Source: Prevotella sp.
GTDB taxonomy: Bacteria; Bacteroidota; Bacteroidia; Bacteroidales; Bacteroidaceae
Assembly: GCA_017509155.1 (NCBI GenBank)
Contig: JAFWQE010000166.1
Coordinates: forward strand, 1 to 36,708
DNA length: 36,708 bases
Direction of reading: 5' to 3'
Both the position numbers and the translations under genes were made by a program. How positions within the stretch are numbered: position 1 is the first letter of the stretch; each line of letters opens with the position of its first letter. Positions 33,601-36,708 of the stretch are shown here, piece by piece. A model generated the notes under the pieces. The model searched no databases. It saw only the letters and a program-made list of their open reading frames with translations, and had not been told where the DNA came from.

Positions 33601-33976
33601 TCTGGATGCTCAGGGCGCCACCGGCAGAGATGGCCGACTTGGCGAAAACACCATTGCCGCCGCTTTGATACTTGAACGTACTGCTGCCTATCAGGTAGAC
33701 ATAGAGCTGACTGGTGCCGGAATAATGGATGAAGCATTCTTTCGACGGATTCGTGATCTGCACGTTGTCGAGCTCCAGAACGCGGCGGTTGGGATACCAG
33801 CGTGCCTCGCCCTGGTCAACTTCAAAGGTGTAGTAGTCTTGTCCGGCTGCCTTGGTTCCGGTCTTGCCCAGCATGGTCAGATTGGTTGCTTCGTCGGCCC
33901 ATGCGCCAACGCTGAAGGATAGCAGCACTGCCAGCACTGCGACCCATCGTCTAATTGTAAGTATTGAGTGTTTCAT
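30671..33976 (-). CDS. BspA-like leucine-rich-repeat exported surface protein
   Basis: 1101 aa from the ATG at 33976. The open frame runs far upstream into antisense rplQ sequence, but the signal peptide MKHSILTIRRWVAVLAVLL...GAWADE starts here, behind a good promoter. Residues ~30-735 are a beta-rich region with repeated short strands, likely a beta-helix or successive sandwiches. Residues ~739-760 carry a calcium-binding-like DTNGDGGINVFEA motif. Residues ~775-1005 are BspA/LRR_5-type repeats (IAPKAFYNCYDFREVTIP, IGDGAFQDCSNF, VGPRAFCGCYYWNLTLP). The last 37 residues (VYSVRGQLV...GVYIVNGKKVVVK) are the Prevotella-type C-terminal tail. BspA-like proteins bind host matrix or other bacteria; that role is inferred here. 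It lies downstream of rplQ with its own promoter and between two copies of the rplQ downstream sequence. Confidence 0.88.
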   Translation of the reverse strand: MKHSILTIRRWVAVLAVLLSFSVGAWADEATNLTMLGKTGTKAAGQDYYTFEVDQGEARWYPNRRVLELDNVQITNPSKECFIHYSGTSQLYVYLIGSSTFKYQSGGNGVFAKSAISAGGALSIQSKDFAQRGTLTIYSYGHSSEWNNAVISVTGYSTTRARLNVQRCNLYVYRQGTESANSGYSVFAANGGSYKGVASFEDVDLRWYACKKPVLNNGLMKISRKDCIYNSKVSLDANGNLVSDDGSEVREVRLGYPLVFGEYKSYDGSYSGMSKRNTSYLATKEDYGTDSVLVYDEVEHSVTLNGGELKGQILYYGREDLVVKTRGTQLTTLEGNHDFGIKTMNSSLIIEGDHVSGHQGLKLTYSGNYTTTYGITVPQGKSLSFRRNANVQIEDYAAGLAGTEFQWVSWIGDGTYPTDMPTLSFENSALNINTKIVGIFGFSDITRNGCEPEDTWIYKNYYYDATYYPEDENEPYNIEYYYCPNAICYDSDEPTPILPLTVKRDNDFGLIVGGHYVTLDNIYDLNYSDERGEVYGVSFDEETNTLTLEDGAYIHTTGMGVSGIEYHNSAKGLDIHVKGKCDIKADDYIGIYILDPRVSIYGDGQLQSRINVFGGRCGMMVENNQTATVQNCIVNIESNQTAFSGRHDPANGVYENLAGLWVYDGASVRLNSINGPTTQYMSVLDTNHSNRILVPVNGVFDQTLHGIALNGNLATGEIIVGSNIYFNDANTESVCVANWDTNGDGGINVFEAAAVESLGEAFTGNDQIQRFNELAYFTGLHFIAPKAFYNCYDFREVTIPRTVTQLCDNSFNSTAFSQITIPANVQYIEASCFMFCPNLEEVNFEDDSQLVGLGWGAFRYCTALQYITLPKNITVLPAKVFEGCESLQGCSYEGEVTYIGDGAFQDCSNFYINIPSTVEYIGDFAFFGCYAESFSLPASVKYVGESAITAAMDLYIPEDSQLEEVGPRAFCGCYYWNLTLPATLQKIGDEAFCRGEQEDYADIIVLGRTPAEAGQNIFGLLDTDSRIYVPAGRAAAYKSAWAEYKDYIVGDDIATSIDAVRAERITGDVYSVRGQLVRRNATTDGLPAGVYIVNGKKVVVK

Positions 33977-34009
33977 ATCCGTAAAATAATTAGTGTTAGT
34001 ATTTTGTTG

Positions 34010-34040
34010 CAAATATAAACTATTATTTTCAAACACGCAA
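34010..34040 (-). promoter_or_regulatory. Bacteroidota-type promoter of the LRR gene
   Basis: On the minus strand TTG (34040-34038), a 20-nt spacer and TATATTTG (34017-34010) match the -33/-7 pattern. It is 34 nt upstream of the start codon and fixes the start at 33976. Confidence 0.75.
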
Positions 34041-34250
34041 GTTTCTATGAAAGTTTTTGTGGAAAACTTGCTTTTCTTTTCAATTTGAAAGCATAGAAGC
34101 CGACGACATCCTACCCAACAGCATCTTGCGTCAAAGTGTTTGGAGGAGAGAGGACTGGAGTGGACAAAAGCGTAGGAGATAAAAGGCGATGTTTTTAGCG
34201 GACAGCAATAAAATCCTAATAACCGATTGTGGACAATGGAGGAAACTGAA

Positions 34251-34330
34251 GGAATGGAACAATTTTCAAAGAAGAGACGGAACCAAAAAAATCCCCGTTG
34301 ACAGCTTAATGCTGCAACGGGGATTCTGGT
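34251..34330 (-). repeat. rplQ downstream region, intact copy of the direct repeat
   Basis: This is the intact partner of 30475-30550. It contains the complete terminator hairpin at 34290-34325 immediately downstream of rplQ. Confidence 0.85.
34284..34325 (-). terminator. Rho-independent terminator of the rpsK-rpsD-rpoA-rplQ transcript
   Basis: On the minus strand AATCCCCGTTG (34325-34315), then GCAGC-ATTAA-GCTGT, then CAACGGGGATT (34300-34290) form a long stem with one bulge. It is followed by a run of T, 36 nt after the rplQ stop. Confidence 0.9.
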
Positions 34331-34361
34331 TGTATGAGAGAATTGATGTTTCTCTAAGTGA

Positions 34362-34847
34362 TTATTCAGCCTTTGCCTCTTCAGCTGCGGGAGCCTCGGC
34401 AACAGGAGCTTCGGCAGCAGCCTCAGCCTTCTTCTTGCCACCACGACGAGTGCGCTTGCTGGCTGCCTTGGGAGCCTTAGCCATGTTCTCGTCGAAGTCA
34501 ACGAGCTCGATGAATGCAGTGGGAGCGGCGTCACCAAGACGATGACCCAACTTGATGATGCGGGTGTAGCCACCGGGACGGTCGCCGATCTTCTGGGCTA
34601 CAGGGCCGAAGAGCTCTTTCAGCGCTTCCTTGTTCTGCAGATAGCGGAACACCACGCGGCGTGAGTTGGTGCTATCGTCCTTAGCCCTGGTCAGCAGGGG
34701 CTCAACATACTTTTTGAGTGCCTTTGCCTTGGCGAGAGTCGTAGTGATTCTTTTGTGCATGATCAGTGAGATGGCCATGTTGGCAAGCATAGCCTGACGG
34801 TGATCAGCAGTACGGCTCAGATGGTTGAATTTCTTTCCGTGTCTCAT
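34362..34847 (-). CDS. rplQ: 50S ribosomal protein L17
   Basis: 161 aa. Residues 1-~125 are the conserved L17 fold: [17 protein letters not shown] at the start, [18 protein letters not shown], and [18 protein letters not shown]. It binds 23S rRNA at the exit-tunnel side of the large subunit. Residues ~125-161 are an Ala/Lys/Glu-rich tail ([20 protein letters not shown]) typical of Bacteroidota, longer than the E. coli protein. It is the last gene of the operon, 23 nt after rpoA, and is followed by a strong terminator. Confidence 0.97.
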   Translation of the reverse strand: MRHGKKFNHLSRTADHRQAMLANMAISLIMHKRITTTLAKAKALKKYVEPLLTRAKDDSTNSRRVVFRYLQNKEALKELFGPVAQKIGDRPGGYTRIIKLGHRLGDAAPTAFIELVDFDENMAKAPKAASKRTRRGGKKKAEAAAEAPVAEAPAAEEAKAE

Positions 34848-34870
34848 TGTTTGTTTTTAATTCCGGAGAT

Positions 34871-35863
34871 TTAGTCCTTCTCCAATTTGTACTTTGAAAT
34901 ATCGGTTCCAAACGACAGATTCAGACTCTCGAGCAAATCATCAAGCTCCGAGAGCGATTTCTTACCGAAGTTGCGGAACTTCAGGAGGTCGGTCTTGTTG
35001 TACTGAACCAGGTCACCAAGGGTCTCCACGTCGGCAGCCTTCAGACAGTTGAGCGCACGAACCGAGAGGTTCATGTCGATCAGACGTGTCTTCAGCAGCT
35101 GGCGCATGTGGAGCACTTCCTCGTCGAACTCCTGGTTGCCTTCCACATCGTTGTTCTCCAGCGTAATCTTCTCATCAGAGAAGAGCATGAAGTGGTAGAT
35201 GAGAATCTTGGCAGCCTCCTTCAGAGTGTCCTTCGGGTGAATGGAACCATCCGTCGTCACTTCGAGCACGAGCTTGTCGTAGTCGGTCTTCTGCTCAACA
35301 CGATAAGGCTCTACCGAGAACTTGACGTTGCGGATAGGTGTGTAAATAGAATCGATGGGAATTACGTTGACATCGGTGCAGAACTCGCGGTTTTCGTCTG
35401 AAGGAACATATCCGCGGCCCTTGTTGATTGTAAGGTCTATCTGCATCGAAGCTTTTGCATCTAAATGACAAATCACCAAATCTGGGTTTAACACTTCAAA
35501 TCCAGTCAGATACTTGCCGATATCGCCTGCCGTGAACTCGGTGGAGTTCTCAACGGTGATACTGACCTTTTCATTCTCGAATTCTTCTACTACTTGCTTG
35601 AAGCGAACCTGCTTCAAGTTCAAGATAATGTTGGTGACATCTTCCTTCACGCCGGGCACCGAAGAGAACTCATGCTCAACACCGCCAATCTTGATGGTGT
35701 TGATGGCATAACCTTCGAGCGACGAAAGGAGAATGCGGCGCAGGGCGTTACCAACGGTAACTCCGAAGCCAGGCTCTAATGGGCGGAATTCGAACTTGCC
35801 GAATCGCTCATCAGCCTCCAGCATTACAACTTTGTCGGGTTTTTGAAATGCTAATATCGCCAT
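34871..35863 (-). CDS. rpoA: RNA polymerase alpha subunit
   Basis: 330 aa, full length. The N-terminal assembly domain (~1-235) includes [21 protein letters not shown], which dimerises and holds beta and beta'. The C-terminal domain (~255-325) includes [21 protein letters not shown] and [17 protein letters not shown], a helix-hairpin-helix that contacts upstream DNA and activators. Spacing to rpsD is 12 nt and to rplQ 23 nt, so it belongs to the ribosomal operon. No unusual feature is seen. Confidence 0.98.
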   Translation of the reverse strand: MAILAFQKPDKVVMLEADERFGKFEFRPLEPGFGVTVGNALRRILLSSLEGYAINTIKIGGVEHEFSSVPGVKEDVTNIILNLKQVRFKQVVEEFENEKVSITVENSTEFTAGDIGKYLTGFEVLNPDLVICHLDAKASMQIDLTINKGRGYVPSDENREFCTDVNVIPIDSIYTPIRNVKFSVEPYRVEQKTDYDKLVLEVTTDGSIHPKDTLKEAAKILIYHFMLFSDEKITLENNDVEGNQEFDEEVLHMRQLLKTRLIDMNLSVRALNCLKAADVETLGDLVQYNKTDLLKFRNFGKKSLSELDDLLESLNLSFGTDISKYKLEKD

Positions 35864-35875
35864 TAATTTAATGAT

Positions 35876-36481
35876 TTATTTAGAGTACAACTCAACGATT
35901 AACTGCTCCTTGATGTTTTCGGGAATGTCGGCACGCTCGGGCATGTGGAGGAACTTACCGCTCTTGGTCTGCTCGTCCCACTCAATCCAAGGATACTTGC
36001 TGTGGTTGAAGCCTGCGAGGGCAGCCTCAATCACCTCAAGCGACTTGGCCTTTTCGCGTACGCCAACAATCTGACCAGGCTTCACCTGGAAAGAAGGAAT
36101 GTTGACGACCTTGCCATCGACAACAATGTGCTTGTGGCCTACAAGCTGACGAGCAGCTGCACGTGTGGGAGCAATACCCATGCGGAACACAACGTTGTCA
36201 AGACGGCTCTCCAGATGCTGAAGGAGCACCTCACCGGTGATGCCCTCAGCCTTGGCTGCCTTTTCAAACATATTACGGAACTGGCGCTCAAGAACACCGT
36301 ATGTGTACTTGGCCTTCTGCTTCTCTGCCAACATGACAGCATACTCCGACTGCTTGCGGCGACGGCTGTTGCCATGCTGTCCAGGAGGGAAGTTTCTCCT
36401 GGACAAAACTTTGTCTGCGCCAAAGATGGCTTCGCCAAAACGGCGCGCGATTTTCGATTTCGGTCCAATATATCTTGCCAT
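35876..36481 (-). CDS. rpsD: 30S ribosomal protein S4
   Basis: 201 aa, normal length. It starts [17 protein letters not shown]. The S4 RNA-binding domain spans ~90-155 ([28 protein letters not shown]). It binds 16S rRNA early in small-subunit assembly and in many bacteria also represses its own operon. It lies 28 nt after rpsK and 12 nt before rpoA. Confidence 0.98.
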   Translation of the reverse strand: MARYIGPKSKIARRFGEAIFGADKVLSRRNFPPGQHGNSRRRKQSEYAVMLAEKQKAKYTYGVLERQFRNMFEKAAKAEGITGEVLLQHLESRLDNVVFRMGIAPTRAAARQLVGHKHIVVDGKVVNIPSFQVKPGQIVGVREKAKSLEVIEAALAGFNHSKYPWIEWDEQTKSGKFLHMPERADIPENIKEQLIVELYSK

Positions 36482-36509
36482 AATTCTCTTTTCTTTTTCT
36501 TGTTATTGA

Positions 36510-36708
36510 TTAAACGCGACGACGCTTCGGAGGACGGCAGCCATTGTGTGGCAGCGGCGTAACGTCTACGATCTCGATGACTTCGATGCCTGCTCCGTGA
36601 ATGGCACGGATGGCGCTCTCACGACCATTACCGGGACCCTTCACATAAGCCTTCACCTTGCGCAGGCCAAGGTCGTATGCAATCTTTGCGCAGTCCTCAG
36701 CGGCCATC
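36510..36708 (-). CDS. rpsK: 30S ribosomal protein S11 (5' part cut by the window edge)
   Basis: Only the last ~65 residues are present, reading [39 protein letters not shown] and ending [15 protein letters not shown]. The match to the C-terminal half of S11 is unmistakable. The gene starts beyond the right edge; the first Met seen here is internal. It is the first visible gene of the minus-strand operon rpsK-rpsD-rpoA-rplQ. Confidence 0.97.
   Translation of the reverse strand, partial: MAAEDCAKIAYDLGLRKVKAYVKGPGNGRESAIRAIHGAGIEVIEIVDVTPLPHNGCRPPKRRRV

Noticed and set aside
33977-34573. 199-residue N-terminal extension of the LRR protein
   Set aside because: The extension is antisense or frame-shifted rplQ and terminator sequence, low in family character; a signal peptide and a promoter define the start at 33976.
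1-36708. tRNA, rRNA, transposase, integrase or prophage genes
   Set aside because: I scanned both strands for conserved cloverleaf arms, rRNA segments and mobility-protein motifs and found none that I could support.

Overview
The window looks like chromosomal DNA from a member of the Bacteroidota, most likely Prevotellaceae (Prevotella/Segatella group). Five observations support this. Upstream of many genes I find Bacteroidota-type promoters (TTG/TTTG, about 19-20 nt, then TAnnTTTG). Start codons lack purine-rich Shine-Dalgarno sites. Several very large exported proteins carry GLUG or BspA-like leucine-rich repeats and end in a short 'GR/GKKVVVR/K' C-terminal sorting-type tail. There is a hybrid receiver plus PEP/pyruvate-binding protein typical of the phylum. 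The right edge is the end of a ribosomal protein operon in the order rpsK-rpsD-rpoA-rplQ. Placement below family level is inference.

Layout. 1-908 is gene-free and made of dispersed repeats. 909-3926 (-) is a tandem receiver / PEP-pyruvate-binding protein. 4118-4666 (+) is a small membrane-anchored protein with a Lys/Ala coil. 4850-6187 (+) is gdhA, glutamate dehydrogenase, whose last codons and terminator-like hairpin are repeated in an 88-bp tandem array. 6510-7283 (-) is a glycine-zipper lipoprotein. 7430-11836 and 11894-16894 (both -) form a probable two-gene unit: a GLUG/LRR surface protein preceded by a giant exported protein. 16895-17889 is gene-free and holds two minisatellites and the divergent promoters. 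17890-20236 (+) is a tight three-gene operon: ECF-type sigma factor, overlapping anti-sigma-like membrane protein with an internal minisatellite, and an exported protein of unknown function. 20458-27606 (-) is a second giant exported protein (2382 aa), a paralogue of the 1666-aa one over about 750 C-terminal residues. 27607-29407 is a 1.8-kb gene-free repeat mosaic. 29408-30358 (+) is an AT-rich, probably acquired membrane protein with a highly structured leader. 30671-33976 (-) is a BspA-like LRR surface protein lying between two direct copies of the rplQ downstream/terminator region. 34362-36708 (-) is rplQ, rpoA, rpsD and the 3' part of rpsK.

How it fits together. The centre (7.4-27.6 kb) looks like a surface/secretion locus: two giant paralogous exported proteins and a GLUG protein surround a cell-surface-signalling style sigma/anti-sigma operon. 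No tRNA, rRNA, CRISPR array, transposase or integrase was seen. The most unusual feature is the density of structured intergenic repeats. At least eight repeat families or arrays occur in 36.7 kb, and several recur as modules in different intergenic regions. The best candidates for undescribed biology are the sigma operon with its two giant paralogues, the mutually exclusive stems in the leader of the 29.4-kb gene, the 22-nt tandem arrays, and the terminator duplication around the LRR gene.
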